DNA of 64,000 nt from JAOAPG01 sp963791575 (GCA_963791575.1 CAWBSY010000002.1:372001-436000), one strand, 5' to 3'; counted from the stretch's first letter, positions 1 to 5,555 are shown. Notes: generated by a model not told the origin, from the letters alone. Program-made: numbers and translations.

Positions 1-15
1 TGCTATACTCAGCTT

Positions 16-160
16 TCGAAGATGACGATACAGACCAAATCCATGATGAGACGGCGCGTCAATCGCGCTCGGCCCTCGGGATTGGTCTGATTATTCGTTA
101 GATTTCCAAGTTCAGATTCGATTTCCGAGGCTCCGACAAAAGTCGGGGCCTTTTGGTTTT
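16..160 (+). ncRNA. Possible small structured RNA at the left edge
   Basis: A -10-like TATACT lies at 4-9. Downstream, 31-42 pairs with 79-89 (CAGACCAA-A-TCC against GGATTGGTCTG, one bulged A), enclosing an inner GCGCG/CGCGC hairpin (54-58/64-68). A strong terminator follows at 129-154. No convincing ORF runs through it. This suggests a short transcript ended just before the tRNA array, but the upstream promoter half is outside the window and no known RNA family was recognised. Confidence 0.3.
129..160 (+). terminator. Rho-independent terminator upstream of the first tRNA block
   Basis: A 9-bp stem GGCTCCGAC/GTCGGGGCC (129-137/142-150) has an AAAA loop and is followed by CTTTTGGTTTTT. It lies 13-20 nt before the tRNA-Asn gene. 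A near copy, including the downstream TTTTTACGG, precedes the second tRNA block at 2437-2470. Confidence 0.6.
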
Positions 161-172
161 TACGGAGGTTTT

Positions 173-249
173 TGGCCGGTAGCCAAGCTGGAAAGGCACG
201 TGACTGTTACTCACGCCATGCGCAGGTTCGAATCCTGCCCGGCCAGCCA
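173..249 (+). tRNA. tRNA-Asn (GTT)
   Basis: The acceptor UGGCCGG/CCGGCCA is perfect, the anticodon loop is CTGTTAC (GTT, U33), the T-loop is TTCGAAT and CCA is encoded. It is the first gene of the plus-strand part of the array. Confidence 0.9.
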
Positions 250-267
250 GATTTGAGGTGAAAACAA

Positions 268-343
268 GGCTCGCTAGTTCAGTAGGAAGAACGCGGCTCT
301 CATAAAGCCGTCGCGGATGGTTCGAATCCATCGCGAGCCACCA
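268..343 (+). tRNA. tRNA-Met (CAT), elongator-type
   Basis: The acceptor is GGCUCGC/GCGAGCC, the loop is CTCATAA and CCA is encoded. The paired first base argues against an initiator tRNA. With a CAT anticodon it could also be lysidine-modified Ile2; sequence alone does not decide. Confidence 0.85.
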
Positions 344-345
344 GT

Positions 346-436
346 GGAGGGGCCTCCGGCGAGGGGCAGTGGCTTATACCCACTTCGGCGCCAGATTAGC
401 GCGGCCAGGCAGGTTCGACTCCTGTACCCTCTACCA
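346..436 (+). tRNA. Atypical class-II-like tRNA, anticodon TAT (Ile?)
   Basis: The acceptor GGAGGG/CCCTCT pairs over 6 bp with a G7xA66 mismatch. The D-arm is short. The anticodon arm is perfect (AGTGG/CCACT around CTTATAC, U33, A37, anticodon TAT). A 24-nt variable region contains a GCGC/GCGC hairpin, the T-arm is GCAGG/CCTGT and ACCA is encoded. A UAU anticodon reads AUA (Ile), yet Ile tRNAs normally have short variable loops. It could be a missense-type tRNA, a degenerate gene, or mis-folded here. Confidence 0.5.
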
Positions 437-444
437 ATATTTTC

Positions 445-520
445 GCGCCGGTAGTTCAACGGACCAGAATAGTTGGCCTACACCCAACAGATGCGGGTTC
501 AACTCCCGAACGGCGCACCA
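445..520 (+). tRNA. tRNA-Val (TAC), unusual
   Basis: The acceptor is GCGCCG/CGGCGC, followed by two neighbouring G-A oppositions (G7/A66 and G49/A65). The anticodon stem GTTGG/CCAAC encloses CCTACAC, giving anticodon TAC with C at position 33 in place of the near-universal U. CCA is encoded. Confidence 0.7.
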
Positions 521-522
521 GA

Positions 523-596
523 GCAGGATTAGCTCGAAGGTCGAGCCCGCGGTCGATAACCGCGAGGCGTTGGTTCGATTCCAACATCCTGCACCA
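523..596 (+). tRNA. tRNA-Ile (GAT), C33 variant
   Basis: The acceptor is GCAGGAT/ATCCTGC, the D-stem GCTC/GAGC and the anticodon stem CGCGG/CCGCG around TCGATAA (GAT, but C33). The T-arm is GTTGG/CCAAC and CCA is encoded. Confidence 0.8.
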
Positions 597-612
597 TTTT
601 GATGTTGAACAT

Positions 613-689
613 GGGTGACTGGCAGAGATGGCAGATGCACTCGCCTCTTAAGCGAGACCAGGCTGGTTCGATTCCAGCGTCACCCACCA
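613..689 (+). tRNA. tRNA-Lys (CTT)
   Basis: The acceptor is GGGTGAC/GTCACCC, the stem CTCGC/GCGAG and the loop CTCTTAA; CCA is encoded. It shares its anticodon stem with the TTT isoacceptor directly downstream. Confidence 0.9.
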
Positions 690-702
690 GAGCGGTTAGT
701 TT

Positions 703-778
703 GCGGGATTGGCAGATAGGGATATGCACTCGCCTTTTAAGCGAGACGAAGTGGGTTCGATTCCCACATCCCGCACCA
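703..778 (+). tRNA. tRNA-Lys (TTT)
   Basis: The acceptor is GCGGGAT/ATCCCGC, the anticodon stem CTCGC/GCGAG and the loop CTTTTAA. The T-arm is GTGGG/CCCAC and CCA is encoded. Confidence 0.9.
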
Positions 779-794
779 AGTTACGCTACAAAGA

Positions 795-871
795 GGCGGC
801 ATAGCATAACGGATCAATGCTCCGAGCTTCTACCTCGGATGATGAGAGTTCAAATCTCTCTGCCGCTTCCA
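795..871 (+). tRNA. tRNA-Arg (TCT)
   Basis: The acceptor is GGCGGCA/TGCCGCT (G1-U72 wobble), the stem CCGAG/CTCGG and the loop CTTCTAC; TCCA is encoded. It is the first of four consecutive Arg genes. Confidence 0.88.
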
Positions 872-875
872 ATGT

Positions 876-951
876 GGGGATGTGGTCCAACGGATGAGGG
901 CGCAAGGCTACGAACCTTGAGATCAGAGTTCAATTCTCTGCATCCCCTCCA
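876..951 (+). tRNA. tRNA-Arg (ACG)
   Basis: The acceptor is GGGGATG/CATCCCC, the stem CAAGG/CCTTG and the loop CTACGAA; CCA is encoded. A34 would normally be deaminated to inosine by TadA. Confidence 0.88.
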
Positions 952-961
952 CATTAATTAG

Positions 962-1037
962 GCTCGCGTGGTCTAAGGCATGATGACGCTTCGGTCCTAA
1001 CGAAGAGATCCGGGTTGGATTCCCGGCGCGAGTTCCA
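962..1037 (+). tRNA. tRNA-Arg (CCT)
   Basis: The acceptor is GCTCGCG/CGCGAGT, the stem CTTCG/CGAAG and the loop GTCCTAA. The T-loop is TTGGATT (G for C at its third base) and CCA is encoded. Confidence 0.85.
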
Positions 1038-1040
1038 GAT

Positions 1041-1116
1041 GGGTGGGTAGTGTAACCGAACAACACGGCAGCGTCCGAAGCTGCAAATCCGGGTTTGACT
1101 CCCGGCCCGCCCACCA
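1041..1116 (+). tRNA. tRNA-Arg (CCG)
   Basis: The acceptor is GGGTGGG/CCCGCCC (one U-G), the stem GCAGC/GCTGC and the loop GTCCGAA; CCA is encoded. It is the last gene of the first plus-strand block. Confidence 0.88.
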
Positions 1117-1334
1117 GTCCTGAAGCGGGTATTTTTCAGCAGCGGTTAAGTGGATGTAATATTGTCCACTCAGGCAGAACTGGGATGCTGCAATGATGCG
1201 AGCAAGGATCAAGGTCTTTGGCGATGATGCGCCCCTGTGTGGCAATGTGGCGCGCCGCATTATCAAGACAACTCAGCGAAGCGCCTTGACGAAACGAGTT
1301 TCTTCTGCGCCATCCTTACTGTATAGCTTCTGCG

Positions 1335-1897
1335 GTGGCGCAGAGCCAACACAAGACGTTCACCGAAGGCATGTTTCCTGACGGTTCTGTCCAGAAGAGT
1401 TCGAGTTACTGGGTGGAGATTGAAACCGTGGAGCAGACGCCAGACCACGGGTTTACGGGGGGGACAAGTAGTGGCGGGGGTACTCGCCGGGGGCAGGACG
1501 TTGAAGGGGTGGACTGGGAGTGGGACGTCGATGATCTTATGGAACGCGTTGGGCAAATGGTGAGAAGCAATACCCCGAGGAGGGCTGCCGGTGTCTACTT
1601 GACGGACCAGCTAGTGGATTTCAACGAATCGAATCAACACCTGCGGATCTTGCGAAGATTACGAAGTTGCAAGATTCGATCGCCCACAATTTTCCAGATG
1701 CATTGCCTGATGCCTCAACCGCACGACCCATTTATAACGTCGGTTCTGTCATTACGCCAAGTCCACTCCCAATCGTGGTGCGTACCCCTAACCTATTTCG
1801 TGAGCCGATTGAGACTTTCAAAGGAAACTCACGCATGCCATTGTATTACCGAGAGAACTGGCAGGACTCTAACCAACAGCCACTTGTTCCTCAGTGA
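1335..1897 (+). pseudogene. Unknown ORF inside the array, one frameshift
   Basis: A GTG-started reading frame (GTGGCGCAGAGC at 1335) encodes a Gly/Ser/Arg-rich, then acidic stretch. Near 1622-1636 the coherent reading moves to the -1 frame (ESTPADLAKITKLQD...) and runs to a stop at 1895-1897. Both parts look protein-like, so this is probably one ~185-residue gene with a 1-nt indel, real or from sequencing. No slippery heptamer was seen and no family was recognised. It fills the 1.4-kb gap between the two plus-strand tRNA blocks. Confidence 0.35.
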
Positions 1898-2436
1898 CGT
1901 TCTACCAACCTCAAGGAGCTCCGACGTTCTGACAAAATATCTGGTAGGGCTACTTCCCGACCAGACAATTGGCGGCCGATCAAATGTGAAGAATTATGGG
2001 CGAGAGGTTTGGCTATAGATCCGGCTGGAAGGAAATAGACGATTTCTTCATGTAAATAGCTCAATTTGGCAGAGGGTTGATCGTTTGGGCAATGGTTCTG
2101 GGACCGGGAATGAGGGTTAGCAAATTGGCCGATCATCTGCGGGCATAAACCTTGGCGAAAGGCAGGCTGCCGCGAAGAGACACTTCCGAGAGGCGAGACG
2201 AGAGATTCTGCCAACTCTCCGCACTCGCCCTAATAATGTTGCAGATGAAGGATGGTAACAGTCACTTTTGGGTATTGACGGATTCGCGGAGTGATGCCAG
2301 AGTGATAACTGAGTTCCAGCAATGATGCGCAAACCCCATACCGATTGCTTCCCGACACCAGCCACCTTTACGTGGCAAGGAGCGGGGGAAGGTACGTTCA
2401 TGTAACGGGGGCGATCCATAGCGCGTAGTTTTTCTG
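1898..2436. other. Non-coding stretch between tRNA blocks
   Basis: No supported ORF was seen. A D-arm-like string (TAGCTCAATTTGGCAGAG) lies near 2056-2075, without a complementary acceptor stem. It may be the remnant of a lost tRNA. Confidence 0.3.
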
Positions 2437-2470
2437 AGCCTCCGATACAAATCGGGGGCTTTTGCTTTTT
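2437..2470 (+). terminator. Rho-independent terminator before the second tRNA block
   Basis: A 10-bp stem AGCCTCCGAT/ATCGGGGGCT has an ACAA loop and is followed by TTTTGCTTTTT. It is homologous to the element at 129-160 and lies 32 nt before tRNA-Glu. Confidence 0.7.
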
Positions 2471-2501
2471 ACGGCGTATTTCAGCGAATGCGCAGATAGG
2501 A

Positions 2502-2576
2502 GGCGGCGTCGTCTAACGGCCAGGATGCGGCCCTTTCAAGGCTGAGATGGGAGTTCGATTCTCCTCGCTGCTACCA
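2502..2576 (+). tRNA. tRNA-Glu (TTC), array copy
   Basis: The acceptor is GGCGGCG/CGCTGCT (two G-U), the stem CGGCC/GGCTG and the loop CTTTCAA; CCA is encoded. Its sequence is quite unlike the tRNA-Glu remnant at 15346-15389, so the array copy is not the attachment-site gene. Confidence 0.88.
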
Positions 2577-2580
2577 AGTT

Positions 2581-2772
2581 ATGAGTACACAAATAATTGA
2601 ACTCGAAGGCTTTGAAATCGAGCTTGCATCGGAGCTCTATTGCGAGCGCGGCGGAGATCACCGCGAATTGGTGGATCGCGCGCGTACGGATCGCCAGAGG
2701 CTCGGCCATAACGTCGATGAATCGGCGGTGTTGTGTGTCCGGTGCATGAAAGCAATCGCGCTGAAAGTGTGA
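2581..2772 (+). CDS. Small hypothetical protein (63 aa)
   Basis: The ORF starts 4 nt after tRNA-Glu and stops at the base before tRNA-Gln, so it fits the inter-tRNA space exactly. The product is acidic at the N-terminus and has a CVRC pair near the C-terminus plus an earlier Cys, which could form a small metal site. It lacks a strong ribosome-binding site, because the start abuts the tRNA 3' end. No family was recognised; it may be translated from an unprocessed array transcript, or be chance. Confidence 0.4.
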   Translation: MSTQIIELEGFEIELASELYCERGGDHRELVDRARTDRQRLGHNVDESAVLCVRCMKAIALKV

Positions 2773-2846
2773 TGCCGGGTCGTCTAGTGGCAGGACCCTG
2801 GACTTTGAATCCGGGTACGGGCGTTCGAATCGCTCCCCGGCAGCCA
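2773..2846 (+). tRNA. tRNA-Gln (TTG)
   Basis: The acceptor TGCCGGG/CCCGGCA is perfect, the loop is CTTTGAA in a CTGGA/TCCGG stem, the T-loop is TTCGAAT and GCCA is encoded. Confidence 0.88.
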
Positions 2847-2876
2847 GTTTGAAAAGTCAGCAAAGGAGGAAGCTCA

Positions 2877-2912
2877 TTGACGAGCATTGAAGGCAAATTC
2901 GAGGAGTGGTGA
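2877..2912 (+). CDS. Possible 11-codon leader peptide
   Basis: A near-perfect Shine-Dalgarno (AAAGGAGG) precedes a TTG codon opening MTSIEGKFEEW-stop. The following sequence stays open in the -1 frame to the next tRNA, so this may instead be the start of a longer frameshifted ORF. Only the ribosome-binding site makes it notable. Confidence 0.2.
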   Translation: MTSIEGKFEEW

Positions 2913-2974
2913 AGGCTACGGTTACTTTTCTTGTCCAGAAAACACACCGTATCCGCAAATTCCCTCCTCAAAAT

Positions 2975-3050
2975 TGCGAGGTCATCCAATTGGCTAGGAT
3001 AACCGGCTCTGACCCGGTTCATGCACGTTCGAATCGTGCCCTCGCAGCCA
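2975..3050 (+). tRNA. tRNA-Gln (CTG)
   Basis: The acceptor TGCGAGG/CCTCGCA is perfect, the stem is ACCGG/CCGGT and the loop CTCTGAC; GCCA is encoded. Confidence 0.88.
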
Positions 3051-3062
3051 AGTGTCGAAAGT

Positions 3063-3136
3063 GGTCGCAGAGTCTAGCGGCAGGATGCCTGACTGTCTAT
3101 CAGGAGGGACGGGTTCAACTCCCGTTGCGACCGCCA
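3063..3136 (+). tRNA. tRNA-Asp (GTC)
   Basis: The acceptor is GGTCGCA/TGCGACC, the stem CCTGA/TCAGG and the loop CTGTCTA; GCCA is encoded. Confidence 0.9.
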
Positions 3137-3137
3137 C

Positions 3138-3214
3138 AGGGGTGATGACCCGACGGGAAGGGCGCTCGTCTCCAAAACGAGTTCAAGCAGGTTCGAATCC
3201 TGTCACCCCTGCCA
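3138..3214 (+). tRNA. tRNA-Trp (CCA)
   Basis: The acceptor is AGGGGTG/CACCCCT, the stem CTCGT/ACGAG and the loop CTCCAAA; GCCA is encoded. It begins 1 nt after tRNA-Asp ends. Confidence 0.9.
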
Positions 3215-3223
3215 GTTTGAAGG

Positions 3224-3298
3224 GCGAGCATGGTATAGCGGCTGGTGCCTCGGGCTTCCAACCCGATGACGCGAGTTCAACTCTCGCTGCTCGCTCCA
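3224..3298 (+). tRNA. tRNA-Gly (TCC)
   Basis: The acceptor GCGAGCA/TGCTCGC is perfect, the stem is TCGGG/CCCGA and the loop CTTCCAA; TCCA is encoded. Confidence 0.9.
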
Positions 3299-3312
3299 TA
3301 GATTTTGTGAGG

Positions 3313-3388
3313 GCGGAAGTCGTCTAGTGGCCAAGACGCGACGTTGCCAACGTCGAGAGCGCGGGTTCGAGTCCCGCCTTCCGCTCCA
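3313..3388 (+). tRNA. tRNA-Gly (GCC)
   Basis: The acceptor GCGGAAG/CTTCCGC is perfect, the stem is CGACG/CGTCG and the loop TTGCCAA; TCCA is encoded. Confidence 0.9.
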
Positions 3389-3406
3389 AGTTAGTAAGTA
3401 GTTCGA

Positions 3407-3482
3407 GGCGGTGTAGCCAAGACAGCAAGGCGTCTCCCTGCAAAGGAGATCATCGGGAGTGCAATTCTCCCCACCGCCTCCA
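3407..3482 (+). tRNA. tRNA-Cys (GCA)
   Basis: The acceptor is GGCGGTG/CACCGCC, the stem TCTCC/GGAGA and the loop CTGCAAA. The T-loop is TGCAATT and TCCA is encoded. U73 agrees with Cys identity. Confidence 0.88.
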
Positions 3483-3495
3483 GAGTTTTAAGTTT

Positions 3496-3569
3496 GCTGG
3501 TGTAGCTCAGTGGGAAGAGCGCGGGCCTCGTAAGTCCGTGATCGGCGTTCGAATCGCCGCGCCAGCTCC
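3496..3569 (+). tRNA. tRNA-Thr (CGT), incomplete CCA
   Basis: The acceptor is GCTGGTG/CGCCAGC (one U-G), the stem CGGGC/GTCCG and the loop CTCGTAA. The 3' end reads T-CC and the next base is already G1 of the following tRNA, so the two genes abut with no spacer and the terminal A must be added after processing. It is the only array tRNA without a full CCA. Confidence 0.85.
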
Positions 3570-3644
3570 GCTGGTATAGCTCAACGGGAAGAGCAGGCGC
3601 ATGGTAAGCGCCCGACCGCAGTTCGAGGCTGCGTGCCAGCTCCA
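3570..3644 (+). tRNA. tRNA-Thr (GGT)
   Basis: The acceptor is GCTGGTA/TGCCAGC, the stem GGCGC/GCGCC and the loop ATGGTAA. The T-loop is TTCGAGG and TCCA is encoded. Confidence 0.87.
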
Positions 3645-3650
3645 AAGTTT

Positions 3651-3724
3651 GCTGGTCTAGCACAGTGGGAGTGCAGAGAGCTTGTACCTCTCCGACGAGT
3701 GTTCGATTCACTCGACCAGCTCCA
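3651..3724 (+). tRNA. tRNA-Thr (TGT)
   Basis: The acceptor GCTGGTC/GACCAGC is perfect, the stem is GAGAG/CTCTC and the loop CTTGTAC; TCCA is encoded. Three Thr isoacceptors with related acceptors lie in tandem, which suggests local duplication. Confidence 0.88.
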
Positions 3725-3734
3725 GATTTTCGAT

Positions 3735-3810
3735 GGCGGGATTGGCCGAATGGCTTAGGCACTGGATTGTGGCTCCAGTCACGAGAGTTCGATTCTCTCA
3801 TCTCGCCCCA
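3735..3810 (+). tRNA. tRNA-His (GTG)
   Basis: The acceptor is GCGGGAT/ATCTCGC with an extra G at -1 (3735) opposite C73, the His identity pair. The stem is CTGGA/TCCAG and the loop TTGTGGC; CCA is encoded. Confidence 0.9.
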
Positions 3811-3813
3811 AAT

Positions 3814-3887
3814 GGGCGGTTCGTATAAGGGGATTACCCACGGCCTGCAACCGTGAAATGCGAGTTCAAGTCTCGCACCGTCCACCA
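3814..3887 (+). tRNA. tRNA-Ala (TGC), C33 variant
   Basis: The acceptor GGGCGGT/ACCGTCC contains the Ala identity pair G3-U70. The stem CACGG/CCGTG encloses CCTGCAA, giving TGC with C33 in place of U33. The D-stem is weak. CCA is encoded. Confidence 0.8.
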
Positions 3888-3893
3888 AAGTTT

Positions 3894-3967
3894 GGCTCGG
3901 GAACTCGACGGCAGAGTGCTGGTCTGAAAAGCCAGTGGATACGGTTCAATTCCGTGCCGAGCCACCA
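3894..3967 (+). tRNA. tRNA-Phe (GAA)
   Basis: The acceptor GGCTCGG/CCGAGCC is perfect, the stem is CTGGT/GCCAG and the loop CTGAAAA; ACCA is encoded. Confidence 0.9.
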
Positions 3968-3970
3968 GAT

Positions 3971-4045
3971 CCGGGTGTAGGGTAGCGGCCACCCACATGT
4001 CTTGGGCACATGTCCACGCAGGTTCAACTCCTGCCACCCGGACCA
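3971..4045 (+). tRNA. tRNA-Pro (TGG)
   Basis: The acceptor CCGGGTG/CACCCGG is perfect, the stem is CATGT/ACATG and the loop CTTGGGC; ACCA is encoded. It is the last plus-strand gene of the array. Confidence 0.9.
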
Positions 4046-4077
4046 TTTCTTTTTGCGTTACGAGGGTTGTAGCCTCA

Positions 4078-4644
4078 TTACAATAGCTGTTTGTCCACTT
4101 CCGAAGAACACACCCGTAGCTCCTCCGAGCTCGGTGGGTTATGAACCGGGTCGGGATGGGGAAATCGCACTGACCATAGCGTGCTGCACCATTGTGCCGC
4201 GAACATCTGAGCAATTTTCTCGCGAGCAAATCTGAGGCGCTTCGAAGGTGCGTCTCGATCAATCAACTGCAGGTGGCCGAGCTCGTGCAGAAGCACGTCG
4301 TAGAGCATGAATCGGCGAACGGCCAGTGCTGGCCACTTCTGGCCACGTTTGGCTCCGAACTGCTCCGGTGTCTGGCCCTTCGCGAGAGCAGCTTTCAGGC
4401 TCATGCGGGGAGGGAGAGCACAGAGAGCGATTTCCCGTAGTCCCTGGTTGACATAGCCGAGAGTGCAGGCACCGCGGCTCCGATCATTGAAGTGAACTGC
4501 GCGCACGCGATGCCATACTTCGATGTGAAGGCGGCCCAAGACGGTGCGCACGTCTTCCGCGTTTACATAGTGGATTCGATCCGCGCCAGGAGTTAAGGAC
4601 GAAAATCTGACTCGGGCAAGTCTAGATTCTAATGATTGGTTCAT
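4078..4644 (-). CDS. HELGH-motif putative zinc metalloprotein inside the array
   Basis: The 188-aa product has a clear HELGH sequence at about residues 119-123, the HExxH signature in which two His bind zinc and Glu activates water. The context (MLYDVLLHELGHLQ) is that of a helix in a metallopeptidase-like fold. A third ligand could be one of the later His/Asp residues, but none is certain. The gene sits between the plus- and minus-strand tRNA genes and points away from the plus block. There is no signal peptide or membrane segment, so it is likely cytoplasmic. The family was not recognised. A small HExxH protein, or one that has lost activity, are both possible; its C-terminal third looks less conserved. 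Confidence 0.55.
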   Translation of the reverse strand: MNQSLESRLARVRFSSLTPGADRIHYVNAEDVRTVLGRLHIEVWHRVRAVHFNDRSRGACTLGYVNQGLREIALCALPPRMSLKAALAKGQTPEQFGAKRGQKWPALAVRRFMLYDVLLHELGHLQLIDRDAPSKRLRFAREKIAQMFAAQWCSTLWSVRFPHPDPVHNPPSSEELRVCSSEVDKQLL

Positions 4645-4671
4645 TTTAAGTTAATTCTCTTTCTGAAAATC

Positions 4672-4748
4672 TGGTGCCAGCGGAGAGATTCGAACTCTCA
4701 AACACCTGTTTCTAAGACAGGCCGCTATTCCAATTCGCGCACGCTGGC
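4672..4748 (-). tRNA. tRNA-Leu (TAG) with short variable loop
   Basis: Read on the minus strand, the acceptor is GCCAGCG/CGCTGGC, the D-arm is Leu-like with a 3-bp CGC/GCG stem, and the anticodon stem CCTGT/ACAGG encloses CTTAGAA (TAG). A 5-nt variable loop (TGTTT), T-arm GAGAG/CTCTC and ACCA follow. Bacterial tRNA-Leu normally carries a long variable arm, which is missing here. Confidence 0.75.
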
Positions 4749-4752
4749 ACTC

Positions 4753-4843
4753 TGGTGCACAGGGGAGGATTTGAACCTCCGCGTCCCACTCGGGGAAACC
4801 GGGTTACAGCCGGTCCGTTTCGGCCGGGCTCACGCACCTGTGC
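4753..4843 (-). tRNA. tRNA-Tyr (GTA)
   Basis: The acceptor is GCACAGG/CCTGTGC, the anticodon stem ACCGG/CCGGT and the loop CTGTAAC. A normal class II variable arm and ACCA are present. Confidence 0.88.
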
Positions 4844-4848
4844 AAACT

Positions 4849-4937
4849 TGGCGGAAGGTAGACGAATCGAACGCCCATCGCTCATCACGATGCCCTGGTT
4901 TTCAGGACCAGTTGCCGGCCATTCAGCAGTACCTTCC
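4849..4937 (-). tRNA. tRNA-Ser (TGA), C33 variant
   Basis: The acceptor is GGAAGGT/ACCTTCC, the stem CTGGT/ACCAG and the loop CCTGAAA (TGA with C33). A long variable arm, as expected for Ser, and GCCA are present. Confidence 0.82.
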
Positions 4938-4940
4938 GCG

Positions 4941-5028
4941 TGGCGGAGAGTACGGGAGTTGAACCCGTTAGCCTCTTGCGAGAACCCTTGTTTAGCAGAC
5001 AAGTGCCTTACCGTCCGGCCCACTCTCC
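4941..5028 (-). tRNA. tRNA-Ser (GCT)
   Basis: The acceptor is GGAGAGT/ACTCTCC, the stem CTTGT/ACAAG and the loop CTGCTAA. A long variable arm with a TTCTCGCAAGAG-type hairpin and GCCA are present. Confidence 0.88.
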
Positions 5029-5057
5029 GTTGAAATTGTCAAAGAACGACAAAATTC

Positions 5058-5135
5058 TGGTAGGCCCGGTGGGAGTTGAACCCACAAAAGAGCTGCTCTT
5101 GAGGCAGCTGCGTATGCCAGTTCCGCCACGGGCCT
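5058..5135 (-). tRNA. tRNA-Leu (CAA) with short variable loop
   Basis: The acceptor AGGCCCG/CGGGCCT is perfect. The D-arm has a 3-bp GCG/CGC stem and a GAACTGGCATA loop typical of Leu. The anticodon stem GCTGC/GCAGC encloses CTCAAGA (CAA). Only about 6 nt (TCTTTT) lie between anticodon and T stems, so the long variable arm is absent, as in the TAG gene. It is the first gene of the minus-strand block. Confidence 0.78.
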
Positions 5136-5555
5136 GAAGCTAGAAATTGTGCAGGAGTTAATAACTCAGTCGGGATGGACTGAGTCGTAATGACGATCGA
5201 AATTGAAGCAGGCGCTTCACAAAGTCAATTTAGCATGAAACCGTTGGCAGTGCACGCGTTTTTCGGCGGCCAGCCTTGGAACTGCAGGCTAGCCACGACT
5301 GATGCAGATTTGGCGCAGCATGGGCCGTGCGTGCAGAAACCAGTTCGTTTTCCAAAGAGACACCATCCCTAAGCCTTCGGCTTAGAACGGTGCAGGCCGT
5401 CTGGGGACTAGCGAACGCCGCTCGCACGAAGTCGAACAGTATTCGAGTCCGTTCGAATTGCGTCCGATTCTCATTCGAACGGATATGAGTAATCTGAACT
5501 GCCGATTTAGATTACTCAACGCTCTGCCGCAGACGAACGCTGGTTCGTTGGCCGC
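5136..5555. repeat. Intergenic region with two perfect inverted repeats
   Basis: There is no convincing gene here. ACTCAGTC/GACTGAGT (5164-5171/5178-5185) forms an 8-bp hairpin upstream of the minus-strand tRNAs. TCCGTTCGAAT/ATTCGAACGGA (5448-5458/5473-5483) is an 11-bp perfect inverted repeat with a 14-nt spacer, which could be an operator or a recombination or processing structure. A promoter for the minus tRNA block should lie here, but no good -35/-10 pair was certain. Confidence 0.4.

Noticed and set aside
1640..1670. Programmed frameshift in the 1335 ORF
   Set aside because: No slippery heptamer or downstream hairpin; frameshifts are common across this assembly.
2054..2120. tRNA-like D-arm string between tRNA blocks
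   Set aside because: No complementary acceptor stem or T-loop found, so it is only a possible remnant.
98..5137. Many open frames across the tRNA genes
   Set aside because: They are translations of the tRNA sequences themselves (repeated GGTTCGA-type strings), not genes.
5189..5372. 60-aa ORF in the region before the MNT gene
   Set aside because: No start signal and no protein-like character; overlaps inverted repeats.
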